Source: Pusillimonas sp. UBA3987
Lineage (GTDB): Bacteria; Pseudomonadota; Gammaproteobacteria; Burkholderiales; Burkholderiaceae_B
Direction of reading: 5' to 3'
Length of the DNA stretch: 64,000 bases
Assembly: GCA_002384935.1 (NCBI GenBank)
Contig: DGCD01000008.1
Coordinates: 59,777-123,776 of the forward strand
Shown here: positions 1 to 9,377 of the stretch, piece after piece
Layout: each line of letters begins with the position of its first letter
Position numbering within the stretch: position 1 is the first letter of the stretch
The notes under the pieces: model-generated
Databases searched by the model: none
What the model saw: only the letters and a program-made list of their open reading frames with translations
What the model was told of the DNA's origin: nothing
Program-made: the position numbers and the translations under genes

Positions 1-389
1 ACAACCGTGTAAATGCCCTTTTCAGTTGCATGATGTGCCAAAGTACCAATGATATCGTCGGCCTCAACTCCCGAAACCGTCAATACGTGCCAGCCCATGG
101 CTTTTACGGCTTCGTGGATCGGCTCAATCTGCAAGGCCAGGTCTTCAGGCATGGAAGGCCGATGCCCTTTATACTCAGGGTAGATTTCGTCGCGAAACGT
201 GCTGCCTTTCGCATCAAAAATACAGGCAGCGTAATCCGCCTTGTAATCCTGAGACAGCCTCCGTAACATTGATATGACACCATACAAGGCTCCGGTTGGC
301 TGACCTCTGGCGTTTCTAAGGTCGGGCAGCGCGTGAAACGCCCGGTACAGATAACTGGAACCATCAACAAGTAACAAGGTTTTTTTCAT
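1..389 (-). CDS. polA: DNA polymerase I, N-terminal part (cut by window edge)
   Basis: Only the first 129 codons are in the window; the gene runs off the left end. The translation starts MKKTLLLVDGSSYLYRAFHA, the usual start of bacterial Pol I, and belongs to the 5'-3' exonuclease (FEN-like) domain that removes RNA primers and damaged strands in repair and Okazaki-fragment maturation. Metal-binding acidic positions visible are Asp9, Asp59 (IFDAKG) and the cluster Glu109-Asp111-Asp112 (VEADD). The ATG occupies 389-387, so it shares two bases with the ATG of the divergent LOG-family gene. No clear Shine-Dalgarno precedes it. The motif match makes the identity near certain; the polymerase domain cannot be seen. 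Confidence 0.93.
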   Translation of the reverse strand, partial: MKKTLLLVDGSSYLYRAFHALPDLRNARGQPTGALYGVISMLRRLSQDYKADYAACIFDAKGSTFRDEIYPEYKGHRPSMPEDLALQIEPIHEAVKAMGWHVLTVSGVEADDIIGTLAHHATEKGIYTV

Positions 390-1068
390 GAGTCGTAATA
401 AAGTCGTACGTACGCCGGTCAACCGGCAGATCCCCGTGATTATGTCAGAGATGCAAACCGCTGCCGACACACTTCAGGAAATTGGCTGGGGCGTGAGCGT
501 TTTTGGCAGTGCCCGTATTAAACCAGATTCACCATACTACGCCATGGGAGAAGCGTTGGGCACCAAATTGGCACAAGCGGGCTTGCCATTGATTGCAGGG
601 GGCGGCCCAGGAATTATGGAAGCCGCGAACAAAGGAGCTTACACAGCAGGCGGGCAAAGCATCGGGTTGAATATTAAACTACCCAAAGAAACCAAGAACA
701 ATGATTACCAAACGCATAGCCTGCATTTCGAATATTTTTATTCCCGCAAAGCCACTTTTTTCATGCACAGCGCAGCATTTATCGCCTTGCCCGGGGGCTT
801 TGGAACGCTTGATGAACTGTTCGAAGTCCTGACATTGGTCCAGACCGGAAAGATTCCGCATGCGCCCATCATTTTAATGGGAAGCGACTACTGGACAGGC
901 CTGCTCGATTGGATTGCCGCCGAACTCGAACCGCGCAAGCTGATTGGCCCGAACGATCTGCAGCTCATGACAATCACAGACGATATCGACGAAGCCATGC
1001 ATTTGATTCAGTCATTCCTGCAAAGCCAGGCAGACCAGCTGGGCTATGCAGCGATCATTCCGGAATAA
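388..1068 (+). CDS. LOG-family protein (TIGR00730, putative cytokinin riboside monophosphate phosphoribohydrolase-like)
   Basis: A 226-residue Rossmann-like protein of the LOG / former lysine-decarboxylase-like family. The nucleotide-site motif PGGFGT is at residues 135-140 with the family Glu at 143, preceded by the conserved Arg120-Lys121 pair, and a glycine-rich GGGPGIMEAA at 71-80. LOG enzymes release the free base from nucleoside 5'-monophosphates; the substrate in this bacterium is not shown by the sequence. The start at 388 is preceded by AAGG at 376-379 (8 nt spacing). An ATG at codon 19 (position 442) would shorten it but has no Shine-Dalgarno. The gene is divergent from polA and convergent with typA. 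Confidence 0.85.
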   Translation: MSRNKVVRTPVNRQIPVIMSEMQTAADTLQEIGWGVSVFGSARIKPDSPYYAMGEALGTKLAQAGLPLIAGGGPGIMEAANKGAYTAGGQSIGLNIKLPKETKNNDYQTHSLHFEYFYSRKATFFMHSAAFIALPGGFGTLDELFEVLTLVQTGKIPHAPIILMGSDYWTGLLDWIAAELEPRKLIGPNDLQLMTITDDIDEAMHLIQSFLQSQADQLGYAAIIPE

Positions 1069-1116
1069 CGACGCTTTCTATCTCCCAGGGCGGCAGGCGA
1101 ATCACGTCGCCATCGT

Positions 1117-1160
1117 AAAAACACCCCAAATCGCGGAAGTGAATCCGGTTTTGGGGTGCT
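1117..1160 (-). terminator. Intrinsic terminator after typA
   Basis: On the minus strand CACCCCAAAA (complement of 1149-1158) pairs with TTTGGGGTG (complement of 1122-1130), and a run of five T follows (complement of 1117-1121). It lies about 40 bp beyond the typA stop and would end the rimP-to-typA transcript. Confidence 0.75.
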
Positions 1161-1199
1161 ATGTAAACCACACGGGGTTTTCTTTTTTCGCCGGCCCGG

Positions 1200-3026
1200 T
1201 TAGTTTGTAACCGTTTCACGCGCCATGCGGCGACGCTCATGCTCTTGCAAATAGCGTTTACGCAAACGAATCGATTTGGGTGTGACCTCGACCAATTCAT
1301 CATCGTCGATAAACTCAACCGCATACTCCAGTGTCAGCCTAACCGGCGGTACCAGGTCGATATGCTCGTCTTTGCTTGTGGTGCGGATATTCGTCAGTTT
1401 CTTTTCTTTAATCGGGTTAACAACCAAATCGTTGTCACGGCTGTGAATCCCGATAATCATACCCTCATACACCGCCTCGCCCGGACTCACAAACATACGG
1501 CCACGCTCTTGCAATTTCCATAATGCATAGGCCACCGTATTACCATTATCCTGGCTGATCAACACGCCATTGCGACGTTCTCCCACACCACCTTCGCGCA
1601 TGGGACCATACTCGTCGAAATTGTGGCTCATCAAGCCGGTACCACGTGTCAGGGTAAGAAATTCGCCCTGAAAACCAATCAAGCCGCGTGCAGGAATACG
1701 ATACTCCAGACGCGTACGACCACGACCATCTGACTGCATGTCGAGCAAATCGCCTTTGCGACGCCCCAACTCTTCCATGACGCCACCCTGATGGGCTTCT
1801 TCAACGTCAACGGTAAGCAGCTCGAAGGGCTCCATTTTTTGGCCGTCAACTTCTTTAATCAGGACCTGTGGACGGGAAACCGCCAACTCATAACCTTCGC
1901 GACGCATGTTCTCCAGCAGAATGGTCAGGTGCAACTCACCCCGACCGCGCACTTCAAACACCATATCGTCGTCGGTGGGATCCATGCGCAACGCCACATT
2001 CGATTTCAGTTCCAGCTCCAGGCGGTCGCGCAACTGGCGGCTCGTAACGTATTTGCCTTCGCGGCCTGCCAAGGGTGAACTGTTCACCATAAAATTCATG
2101 GTCAGGGTTGGTTCGTCGATACGCAACAAGGGCAAGGCATCGGGTTGAGCCGGATCCGTGACCGTACAACCAATACCTATTTCTTCAATACCGTTAATCA
2201 GCACAATATCGCCAGCCTGCGCTTCGTCGACCAGTTCCCGCTCCAGACCCCGGAACTTCAACACCTGATTGATGCGCCCTTTGATGGGTGCACCTTCAGG
2301 CCCGAACTGAACCAACACGTCCTGGGCGGCTCTTACCCGCCCGCGATTAACCCGACCAACACCGATCTTACCGACGTAACTGTTGTAATCCATTGAGATG
2401 ATCTGCAACTGCAACGGGCCGTCTGCATCGTCGTCACGTTCGGGCACATGATTCAAAATTGATTCGAACAGCGGCCGCATATTGCCTTCGCGAACATCGG
2501 GCTCAAGGCCTGCGTAACCCGACAAGCCGGATGCATACACAATGGGGAAGTCCAACTGCTCTTCCGTCGCACCCAGTTTATCGAACAGATCAAAAGTGGC
2601 GTTGATAACGTGATCGATACGCGCGCCGGGCCGATCGATTTTATTCACAACCACAATTGGCTTCAGACCTAATGCAAGTGCTTTGCGAGTCACAAAACGG
2701 GTTTGCGGCATCGGCCCTTCAACAGCGTCAACCAGCAGCAATACACCATCAACCATCGACAGCACCCGCTCAACTTCGCCGCCGAAATCAGCGTGTCCCG
2801 GTGTATCAACAATATTGATATGCGTGCCCTCATACTCCACGGCACAATTCTTGGATAAGATCGTAATACCTCGTTCGCGCTCGATATCGCCCGAATCCAT
2901 CACACGTTCAGAGACTTGCTGGTTGTCACGAAACGTACCGGACTGGCGCAGCAATTGATCGACCAGCGTCGTTTTCCCGTGATCGACGTGGGCAATAATG
3001 GCAACATTACGCAACGCTCGGCTCAT
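1200..3026 (-). CDS. typA: Ribosome-binding GTPase TypA/BipA
   Basis: Translational GTPase of about 608 residues that binds the ribosome and acts in 50S assembly and stress or cold adaptation. G-motifs are AHVDHGKT (12-19), DTPGH (74-78) and NKID (128-131), followed by EF-G-like domains and the BipA-specific C-terminal region. Two starts are possible. An ATG at 3035 overlaps the truB stop as ATGA, but its only Shine-Dalgarno abuts the codon. The ATG at 3026 (MSRALRN, the family's usual start) has AAAGGA 8 nt upstream, so I chose it. It is the last gene of the rimP-nusA-infB-rbfA-truB-typA series, followed by a terminator. Confidence 0.95.
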   Translation of the reverse strand: MSRALRNVAIIAHVDHGKTTLVDQLLRQSGTFRDNQQVSERVMDSGDIERERGITILSKNCAVEYEGTHINIVDTPGHADFGGEVERVLSMVDGVLLLVDAVEGPMPQTRFVTRKALALGLKPIVVVNKIDRPGARIDHVINATFDLFDKLGATEEQLDFPIVYASGLSGYAGLEPDVREGNMRPLFESILNHVPERDDDADGPLQLQIISMDYNSYVGKIGVGRVNRGRVRAAQDVLVQFGPEGAPIKGRINQVLKFRGLERELVDEAQAGDIVLINGIEEIGIGCTVTDPAQPDALPLLRIDEPTLTMNFMVNSSPLAGREGKYVTSRQLRDRLELELKSNVALRMDPTDDDMVFEVRGRGELHLTILLENMRREGYELAVSRPQVLIKEVDGQKMEPFELLTVDVEEAHQGGVMEELGRRKGDLLDMQSDGRGRTRLEYRIPARGLIGFQGEFLTLTRGTGLMSHNFDEYGPMREGGVGERRNGVLISQDNGNTVAYALWKLQERGRMFVSPGEAVYEGMIIGIHSRDNDLVVNPIKEKKLTNIRTTSKDEHIDLVPPVRLTLEYAVEFIDDDELVEVTPKSIRLRKRYLQEHERRRMARETVTN

Positions 3027-3031
3027 AACTT

Positions 3032-3781
3032 TCATCCTTTCTGTTTAAGACCCGACGGCAGCAGGCCATCGGGTAAATTTTCCAGCGATATCAGCGCAGC
3101 TTGAGGCGCCGACATCGCTTGTAGCGTTTCTAAATCAACCGCATCCTGTAACTGAAACGGTCCGACGCACGTGCGCCTCAATGCAACGAGATGGGCCCCG
3201 CAGCCCAGCGCCCGCCCGATGTCCTCAGCCAAAGTGCGGATATACGTGCCTTTGCTGCAATGCACGTATATTGTGGCTTGATGCGCATTAAAATCGCGTG
3301 TCAGGAGCTCGCTGATGACAACCTGGCGCGGTGCTCGCTCTACTTCCACCCCTTGACGTGCATATTCATATAAAGGGCGGCCGTCTTTTTTAAGCGCCGA
3401 ATACATTGGCGGGATCTGCGAAATCTCGCCCCGGAAAGCATCTAAAGCGGCTTCGAACTGAGCGCGCTCTACTCCCTGGAAATCCTCTCCTGCCCGACTC
3501 ACAATATTGCCGGTCAGATCGCCGGAGTCGGTTTCCTCACCGAACGACAAAGTGGCTTCATATGCCTTGTCGGCGGCCAGCATATTGCCGGCCATTTTAG
3601 TTGCACGCCCAAGACAACATACCAGCAGACCGGTAGCAAAAGGGTCCAGCGTCCCCGTGTGCCCCGCCTTGCGGGCATCCAGGGTGCGCTTGGCCCGTTG
3701 CAACGCGTGATTGCTTGACAAGCCCTGAGGTTTGTCAAGCAACAGTACGCCATCGAGCAATTGCCCGCGTCGGGATGCCAT
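3032..3781 (-). CDS. truB: tRNA pseudouridine(55) synthase TruB
   Basis: Converts U55 in the T-loop of tRNAs to pseudouridine. The 249-residue protein carries the signature GHTGTLDPFATGLL with catalytic Asp46, the N-terminal LLDKPQG motif, and the later KGTYIRTLAEDIG strand typical of the TruB family. It lies 35 bp after rbfA and its stop codon is next to or overlaps the typA start, so it is probably translated from the shared operon mRNA. The length is slightly below the E. coli enzyme (314) because the C-terminal extension is short. Confidence 0.95.
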   Translation of the reverse strand: MASRRGQLLDGVLLLDKPQGLSSNHALQRAKRTLDARKAGHTGTLDPFATGLLVCCLGRATKMAGNMLAADKAYEATLSFGEETDSGDLTGNIVSRAGEDFQGVERAQFEAALDAFRGEISQIPPMYSALKKDGRPLYEYARQGVEVERAPRQVVISELLTRDFNAHQATIYVHCSKGTYIRTLAEDIGRALGCGAHLVALRRTCVGPFQLQDAVDLETLQAMSAPQAALISLENLPDGLLPSGLKQKG

Positions 3782-3816
3782 CGTTAATAACTCTAAAGAA
3801 AATACGACAGCCCGAA

Positions 3817-4224
3817 TCAGGACCGTTCGTCGGGTTCGTCGGGCTCGACCCCAGCTTCCTGGGAGCGCGGCGCATTGGCCTGGTCAATAAGCCGCGAAAG
3901 CGCCAGACCTTTCGCAAGCTGATCGTCGTGATGAAAATGTAATGTCGGCACAGTATGAATGTGCAACATCTTGAATAACAAGGAATGCAGCCAGCCGGCT
4001 TTCTCATCGAGCACAGACTTGGCTTGCTCGGGCTCGGCTCCCATCACGGTGAAATACACCTTGGCGTGGGCGTAATCGGCCGACAACTCAACGCCGGTCA
4101 ACGTAATGAGGCCAGCCCGCGATACATCAACCTCTCGTTGAATCAATATCGCGAGATCCTTCTGTATCTGGTCGGCCAGCCGCGTATTGCGGCTGGTAGC
4201 GGTTTTTGTCTTGTGACGTCCCAT
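3817..4224 (-). CDS. rbfA: 30S ribosome-binding factor RbfA
   Basis: Small KH-fold protein (135 residues) that binds immature 30S subunits and helps 16S rRNA 5'-end maturation. The family pattern is visible: N-terminal TRLADQIQKDLAILI, a central SADYAHAKVYFTV strand, and LHSLLFKMLHIHTVPTLHF near the end. The C-terminal tail (VEPDEPDERS) is acidic. The ATG lies two bases after the infB stop, so its ribosome-binding site is inside infB and translational coupling is likely. Confidence 0.93.
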   Translation of the reverse strand: MGRHKTKTATSRNTRLADQIQKDLAILIQREVDVSRAGLITLTGVELSADYAHAKVYFTVMGAEPEQAKSVLDEKAGWLHSLLFKMLHIHTVPTLHFHHDDQLAKGLALSRLIDQANAPRSQEAGVEPDEPDERS

Positions 4225-4226
4225 AT

Positions 4227-7200
4227 TTACAGCGTCCGAGCGACTTCCTTGATTTCGAAGACCTCAAGCTGGTCGCCCACTTCAATGTCAATACTACTTT
4301 TCAGGGTAATACCGCAATCAAAGCCGGCTTTGACTTCCTTGACGTCGTCTTTGAAGCGACGCAACGAGTCGATTGCCCCTGTCCAGATAACGACATTGTT
4401 GCGCAACAAGCGTACTTGCGCATCACGACGCACGACACCGTCGGTAACCATACAACCCGCGATGTTCCCAACCTTGGAAATCGTGAACACATCACGGATG
4501 TCAACCGAGCCAATAACCTCTTCACGTTGCTCCGGCGCGAGCATGCCGGACATCGCCTTGCGCACATCGTCGATTGCATCGTAAATGATATTGTAATAAC
4601 GCAAATCGATACCGTTATTCTCAGCCAGTTTCTTCGCACTTTGTTCCGCACGCACGTTGAAACCAATAATGACGGCGTTCGAGGCGATCGCCAGATTCAC
4701 ATCACTTTCCGAAATACCGCCAACGGCAGCATGCACAACCTGCACCCGAACCTCGTCGGTTGAAAGTTTCAGCAACGACTGAACCAATGCCTCCTGGGAG
4801 CCCTGAACGTCGGTCTTGACGATCAGTGCCAGCGTTTGGCTGCCTTCTCCCATGTTTTCAAACATGGACTCAAGTTTGGCGGCCTGCTGACGAGCCAGCT
4901 TGACGTCGCGGAACTTGCCTTGACGGAACAAGGCAATTTCGCGTGCCTTGCGCTCGTCGACCATGGCAATGACCTCGTCGCCTGCAGCAGGAACCTCCGT
5001 GAGACCCTGTATTTCAACCGGGATGGAAGGACCCGCGGTATTCACGGGCTTGCCGTTCTCATTGAGCATGGCGCGAACACGGCCGTAGCTGGCACCCGCC
5101 AGAATGGAATCACCACGGGTTAATGTTCCGCTTTGAACCAATACTGTCGCGACCGGACCACGTCCTTTATCAAGACGCGCTTCAATTACGATCCCTTTCG
5201 CAGGTGCTTCTACAGGCGCCTTGAGCTCAAGAATCTCTGCCTGCAACAACACATGCTCAAGCAAATCATCAATACCCTGACCGCTCTTGGCCGAAACCGG
5301 CACGAACGGCACATCGCCACCGTACTCTTCCGGCACTACCTCTTCCGAAATCAATTCCTGCTTGACGCGGTCGGGATTCGCCTCGGGCTTATCAATTTTG
5401 TTCACTGCCACAACCAATGGAACCCCTGCCGCCTTGGCATGGTGAACGGCTTCCTTGGTTTGCGGCATGACGCCATCATCGGCGGCAACCACCAGAATGA
5501 CAATATCGGTGGCTTTGGCACCGCGTGCTCGCATGGCCGTAAATGCTTCGTGGCCCGGCGTATCCAAAAACGTAACCATGCCACGATCTGTTTTTACACT
5601 GTAGGCGCCGATATGCTGGGTAATACCACCCGCCTCGCCTGAAGCCACTTTCGCACGACGAATGTGGTCAAGCAAAGAAGTTTTACCGTGATCAACGTGA
5701 CCCATCACCGTCACAACCGGTGCGCGCGGCAAGGACTCTGCCTGGACTTCAGCTTCAGGGGAAACCAGAAAGGCTTCAGGATCATCAAGCTTGGCCGCAA
5801 TGGCAATGTGCCCCAGCTCCTCAACGACAATCATGGCCGTTTCCTGGTCGAGCACCTGGTTAATGGTAACCATTTGGCCCAATTTCATCAGGTGTTTGAT
5901 GACCTCAGCGGCTTTAATTGCCATTTTGTGCGCCAGATCTCCCACCGTAATGGTTTCGGGCACATGAATTTCACGCGCAATAAACTCGACAACTTGTGGT
6001 TCTTTACGCTCTGGCTGGGCCTGACGATTGTTGCGTCCGCGGCCGCCTTTACCGGCTTTGCCGGCTTTGCCGCCGGCGCGCCAGCCTTCACGCCCTGGAG
6101 CAGGCGCAGCCACGGCTTCGCGAGCCGCCGGCTTCTTGCGAGCCCCCCCTTCTTCAACCCAACCGGAATCACCTGCGCGACCTTTCTTGACATCGGCAGC
6201 CTTGCCATCTTTCTTGCCGGCCTTACCTGCAGGCTTGTGCAAAGTACCCGATATGCCGCCTTCGTCTTCAGGCGCCTTAAGCACTTTGCGTGGGCGATTC
6301 AACATTTGACGCAACGCAGCCGCTTCTGCTTCAGCCGCTTTACGGGCACGGTCACGACCTTCATCCGGCTCGGCCTGATCTTGAGCACCAGGCCGCCGGG
6401 AAACGGGCGCCTTAGCTGCCACTTTCCTGGCCGCAACCTTCTTGCCGGGTTCCAACGGCGCCGATTTGCTATTTTCCGCTTTTGTACCGTCCTGGGCCGC
6501 TTTTTCCGCCACGTTCGATTCAGTGTCGGTAACCTCGGCGGCCTGACCTTGGGCTGGTTTCTTATCCTCAGCCGGTGCTGCCTGCTCGGCTTCCTTGGCC
6601 TGAACAGCCGGCTCCGTCGCGCTGCTGGCCTGATCTGCATCAGGCGCGTCAACCGGCTTTGCCGCGCTCTCTTTGTCTTTCGACTCCGTTGACGGCTTCG
6701 CTTGTGCCTCGTCGGCAGCCTGTGTCACAGCGTGATCATCGGCTGCTGGCTGGCTGGAAACCTCACGAGTCTCGTCTGCATCCGTTGCCTTGGCATGATC
6801 CACGGCTTTATTCGCAGTCGAATCGGCAGCGGGCGTCTGCGCCGCAGACTCTTGCGCTTTTACCGGTTCAGCCACTTGCGTCTGCGGCGGGATATCAGTT
6901 GCGGTTGCAGTGGTCGCAGGCGCGACAGCTTGTTCCTGCTGGCTTTCGGCTTTTTGCGCTGCAATCACCTCGGACTCGGGTGCTTTACGCGCACTATCCT
7001 GCTCGGGAGATTCGCGTTTCACAAAAACCCGCTTCTTGCGCACCTCTACCTGAATCGTACGGGAACGACCAGAACTATCGGCTTGCCGGATCTCGGATGT
7101 TTGGCGTCGGGTCAAGGTAATTTTCTTTCCATCGCCGGCTCCTTTGGAGCGACGCAACGAATCGAGCAGTTTCGCCTTGTCTGCATCGGTGACACTATCA

Positions 7201-7304
7201 TCAACCGATTTCAAATCAACGCCTGCAGCACGTAACTGCTCCAGCAGTGCGTCTGCGGGCATTTTCAGTTCAACGGCGAACTGGGCGACGGTGTTACTCG
7301 ACAT
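4227..7304 (-). CDS. infB: Translation initiation factor IF-2
   Basis: GTPase that brings fMet-tRNA to the 30S initiation complex. At 1025 residues it is longer than E. coli IF2 (890), mostly through a low-complexity Ala/Glu/Lys/Gln-rich linker at roughly residues 80-420. It starts with an IF2-N subdomain (1-55) and has a second IF2-N subdomain before the G domain. The G domain (from about 530) shows MGHVDHGKTSLL, DTPGHEAF and NKIDKPEANP; the C-terminal half contains the IF2 beta-barrel and fMet-tRNA-binding domains. It sits between nusA and rbfA in the classical order. The antisense reading frames within the linker are composition artefacts. Confidence 0.97.
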   Translation of the reverse strand: MSSNTVAQFAVELKMPADALLEQLRAAGVDLKSVDDSVTDADKAKLLDSLRRSKGAGDGKKITLTRRQTSEIRQADSSGRSRTIQVEVRKKRVFVKRESPEQDSARKAPESEVIAAQKAESQQEQAVAPATTATATDIPPQTQVAEPVKAQESAAQTPAADSTANKAVDHAKATDADETREVSSQPAADDHAVTQAADEAQAKPSTESKDKESAAKPVDAPDADQASSATEPAVQAKEAEQAAPAEDKKPAQGQAAEVTDTESNVAEKAAQDGTKAENSKSAPLEPGKKVAARKVAAKAPVSRRPGAQDQAEPDEGRDRARKAAEAEAAALRQMLNRPRKVLKAPEDEGGISGTLHKPAGKAGKKDGKAADVKKGRAGDSGWVEEGGARKKPAAREAVAAPAPGREGWRAGGKAGKAGKGGRGRNNRQAQPERKEPQVVEFIAREIHVPETITVGDLAHKMAIKAAEVIKHLMKLGQMVTINQVLDQETAMIVVEELGHIAIAAKLDDPEAFLVSPEAEVQAESLPRAPVVTVMGHVDHGKTSLLDHIRRAKVASGEAGGITQHIGAYSVKTDRGMVTFLDTPGHEAFTAMRARGAKATDIVILVVAADDGVMPQTKEAVHHAKAAGVPLVVAVNKIDKPEANPDRVKQELISEEVVPEEYGGDVPFVPVSAKSGQGIDDLLEHVLLQAEILELKAPVEAPAKGIVIEARLDKGRGPVATVLVQSGTLTRGDSILAGASYGRVRAMLNENGKPVNTAGPSIPVEIQGLTEVPAAGDEVIAMVDERKAREIALFRQGKFRDVKLARQQAAKLESMFENMGEGSQTLALIVKTDVQGSQEALVQSLLKLSTDEVRVQVVHAAVGGISESDVNLAIASNAVIIGFNVRAEQSAKKLAENNGIDLRYYNIIYDAIDDVRKAMSGMLAPEQREEVIGSVDIRDVFTISKVGNIAGCMVTDGVVRRDAQVRLLRNNVVIWTGAIDSLRRFKDDVKEVKAGFDCGITLKSSIDIEVGDQLEVFEIKEVARTL

Positions 7305-7368
7305 TCGACTCTCTCTTATACGACAACTTTATTCAATACATACAGGCTCAAAAACGAAGCGCACAAAA

Positions 7369-8853
7369 TCAGGCTTCATCGCTGAACCAATGAGCTCGCG
7401 CCTTCATGATCAGTTCACTGGCATCTTTTTCATCAAGTTCACACATTTCCGCCAACTCATCGGTAGCGAGCTCGGCCAGGTCATCTCGTGAAAACACATC
7501 GTGTTCAGCCAAATGGGCCGCCAGTTCGGGGGTCATTCCCTCGAGCTCAAGCAATTGCGGCTCGGTACGCTGCACTCGCTCTTCCTGAGCGATTGCCTCG
7601 GTGAGCAAGGCATTCCGGGCACGGGAGCGCAACTCATTGACCGTGTCTTCATCAAACGACTCGATCTCCAGCAGTTCCTGAATCGGCACGTAAGCCACTT
7701 CCTCAAGACCTGTAAACCCTTCATCTATAAGGATATCAGCCACTTCCTCGTCAACGTCAAGCTTGCTCATGAACATACTACGCAGCTCAGCGCGCTCCAC
7801 TTCAAGACGACTTTGACTTTCTTCGGGTGTCATGATGTTGATCTGCCAGCCCGTCAACTCCGATGCCAAACGAACGTTTTGGCCGCGGGCACCAATGGCC
7901 TTGGGCAGGTTTTCTTCATCGACCACCACGTCCATGGCATGCTTGTCTTCATCGACAACAATCGACTCAACCGTTGCAGGTGCCAGCGCACCAATGACAA
8001 ATTCGGCCGGATCCTCAGACCACAGGACAATGTCCACCTGCTCGCCGCCCAGCTCATTTCGAACTGCGGTAACGCGTGAGCCACGCATCCCGACACACGT
8101 GCCGATGGGGTCAATGCGCTTATCGTAAGCAACCACCGCAATTTTGGCACGCACACCCGCATCGCGGGCGGCGGCTTTAATCTCGAGCAGGCCCTGCTCG
8201 ATTTCAGGCACTTCGTTCTCGAACAACTGGCGAATGAAATCGGGTGCTGTGCGCGACAAAATAACCTGTTGCCCGCGAGCGGAGTGATCAACACGCAACA
8301 CCCAGGCACGAATGCGATCACCCACCCGGATATTTTCTTTGGGAATCATCTCGGAACGAGGCAAGCGCGCTTCAATCTTGCCCGCTTCGATAATGGCATC
8401 ACCTTTATCGATTCGTTTGACCGTGCCGGAAATAATGGTTTCGCCACGCTCAAGGAAATCATTCAGCAACTGCTCACGCTCTGCATCGCGGATACGCTGC
8501 AAAATCGCCTGCTTGGCGGCTTGTGCACCAATACGTCCGAACTCTACCGGCTCAAGCGGCTCTTCGATATACTCATCTACCTCGATACCGGGAACAATTT
8601 CCTGAGCCTCGGAATACAATTCCTGCTGATCGGGTTCCTGCAAACCCGCCTCATCGGGCACAACCAGCCAACGCCGATACCCCTCATGCGAACCTGTATC
8701 TCGGTCAATCGAGACACGAATGTCGGCGTCTTCCTTGAAGCGCTTTTTCATAGCCGAAGCCAAAGCGTTTTCAAGCGCACCAAAAACCACTTCACGTGGT
8801 ACGTTTTTCTCACGCGCCAAGGCGTCAACCAACAGAAGAATTTCGCGACTCAT
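7369..8853 (-). CDS. nusA: Transcription termination/antitermination factor NusA
   Basis: RNA-polymerase-binding factor that modulates pausing, intrinsic termination and rrn antitermination. The 494-residue protein has the NusA N-terminal domain (1-130), an S1 domain (about 135-205), two KH domains (about 230-345; note GMRGSRV and GARGQNVRLASEL) and two acidic C-terminal AR repeats (about 360-490). Its ATG overlaps the rimP stop by 4 bp (ATGA), which implies coupled translation. NusA-dependent feedback on this operon through the hairpin ahead of rimP is an attractive but unproven idea. Confidence 0.97.
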   Translation of the reverse strand: MSREILLLVDALAREKNVPREVVFGALENALASAMKKRFKEDADIRVSIDRDTGSHEGYRRWLVVPDEAGLQEPDQQELYSEAQEIVPGIEVDEYIEEPLEPVEFGRIGAQAAKQAILQRIRDAEREQLLNDFLERGETIISGTVKRIDKGDAIIEAGKIEARLPRSEMIPKENIRVGDRIRAWVLRVDHSARGQQVILSRTAPDFIRQLFENEVPEIEQGLLEIKAAARDAGVRAKIAVVAYDKRIDPIGTCVGMRGSRVTAVRNELGGEQVDIVLWSEDPAEFVIGALAPATVESIVVDEDKHAMDVVVDEENLPKAIGARGQNVRLASELTGWQINIMTPEESQSRLEVERAELRSMFMSKLDVDEEVADILIDEGFTGLEEVAYVPIQELLEIESFDEDTVNELRSRARNALLTEAIAQEERVQRTEPQLLELEGMTPELAAHLAEHDVFSRDDLAELATDELAEMCELDEKDASELIMKARAHWFSDEA

Positions 8854-9338
8854 CGCTTTTTACCCTTGAAATCAAGTACGGGATCCAGTTTGGCACGATC
8901 AATGTCGTCCAACGTAAAACTAAGTTCTTCAGCAGGGCTTTTCTTTGACTTGGGCTCGAGCTCCAGCCGAAAAGCCACTGGTGAAGTACCATCAGCCTTC
9001 TCGTCCACACGCAGCATTCCGGCAAAAACCTTGCGATTATTAACCGGCTGGCGCAGCCGAATTTCGATTCGCTCATTGGCAAACCGAACAAAGTCCTTTT
9101 CCTGGCGAAGCGGCCGGTCAACGCCCGGCGACCCCACCTCAAGACGTTGATAATCGACATTTTCAACTTCGAAAACGCGGGACAATTGTTTGGAAACCAT
9201 TTCGCAGTCTTCTATTCGCACACCACCCGGCCGATCAAGCGTAATACGCAACAACCCCATGGGCGCGCGTTCAATGTCGACGAGCTCCAGGTCGGTACCG
9301 TGCAAGACTTCCTGTGTTAAAGCGAACAGATCTGCCAT
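8850..9338 (-). CDS. rimP: Ribosome maturation factor RimP
   Basis: Needed for maturation of the 30S subunit. The 162-residue protein starts MADLFALTQEVLHGTDLELV and has the hallmark SPGVDRPL motif in the middle, with a C-terminal SH3-like domain (VLDFKGKK end). It is the first gene of the nusA-infB operon. The start codon is odd: only GAATTT separates it from a run of nine T on the coding strand, and no Shine-Dalgarno is present. Either ribosomal protein S1 binds the U-rich tract or translation is coupled to upstream events. Confidence 0.93.
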   Translation of the reverse strand: MADLFALTQEVLHGTDLELVDIERAPMGLLRITLDRPGGVRIEDCEMVSKQLSRVFEVENVDYQRLEVGSPGVDRPLRQEKDFVRFANERIEIRLRQPVNNRKVFAGMLRVDEKADGTSPVAFRLELEPKSKKSPAEELSFTLDDIDRAKLDPVLDFKGKKR

Positions 9339-9344
9339 AAATTC

Positions 9345-9370
9345 AAAAAAAAAGGGCTGTACACCAGCCC
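9345..9370 (-). terminator. Terminator-like hairpin directly ahead of rimP (putative attenuator)
   Basis: On the minus strand GGGCTG (complement of 9365-9370), loop GTGTA, CAGCCC (complement of 9354-9359) and then nine T (complement of 9345-9353). This is a textbook intrinsic terminator, but it ends 6 nt before the rimP ATG rather than after a gene. It may regulate read-through into rimP-nusA-infB. It could also end rluB transcripts, though rluB stops about 190 bp upstream. Confidence 0.7.
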
Positions 9371-9377
9371 ACTGTTA

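Noticed and set aside
5664..6692. 342-codon plus-strand frame
   Set aside because: It lies wholly antisense to the low-complexity and G-domain regions of infB and has no family match; it is a shadow of codon bias.
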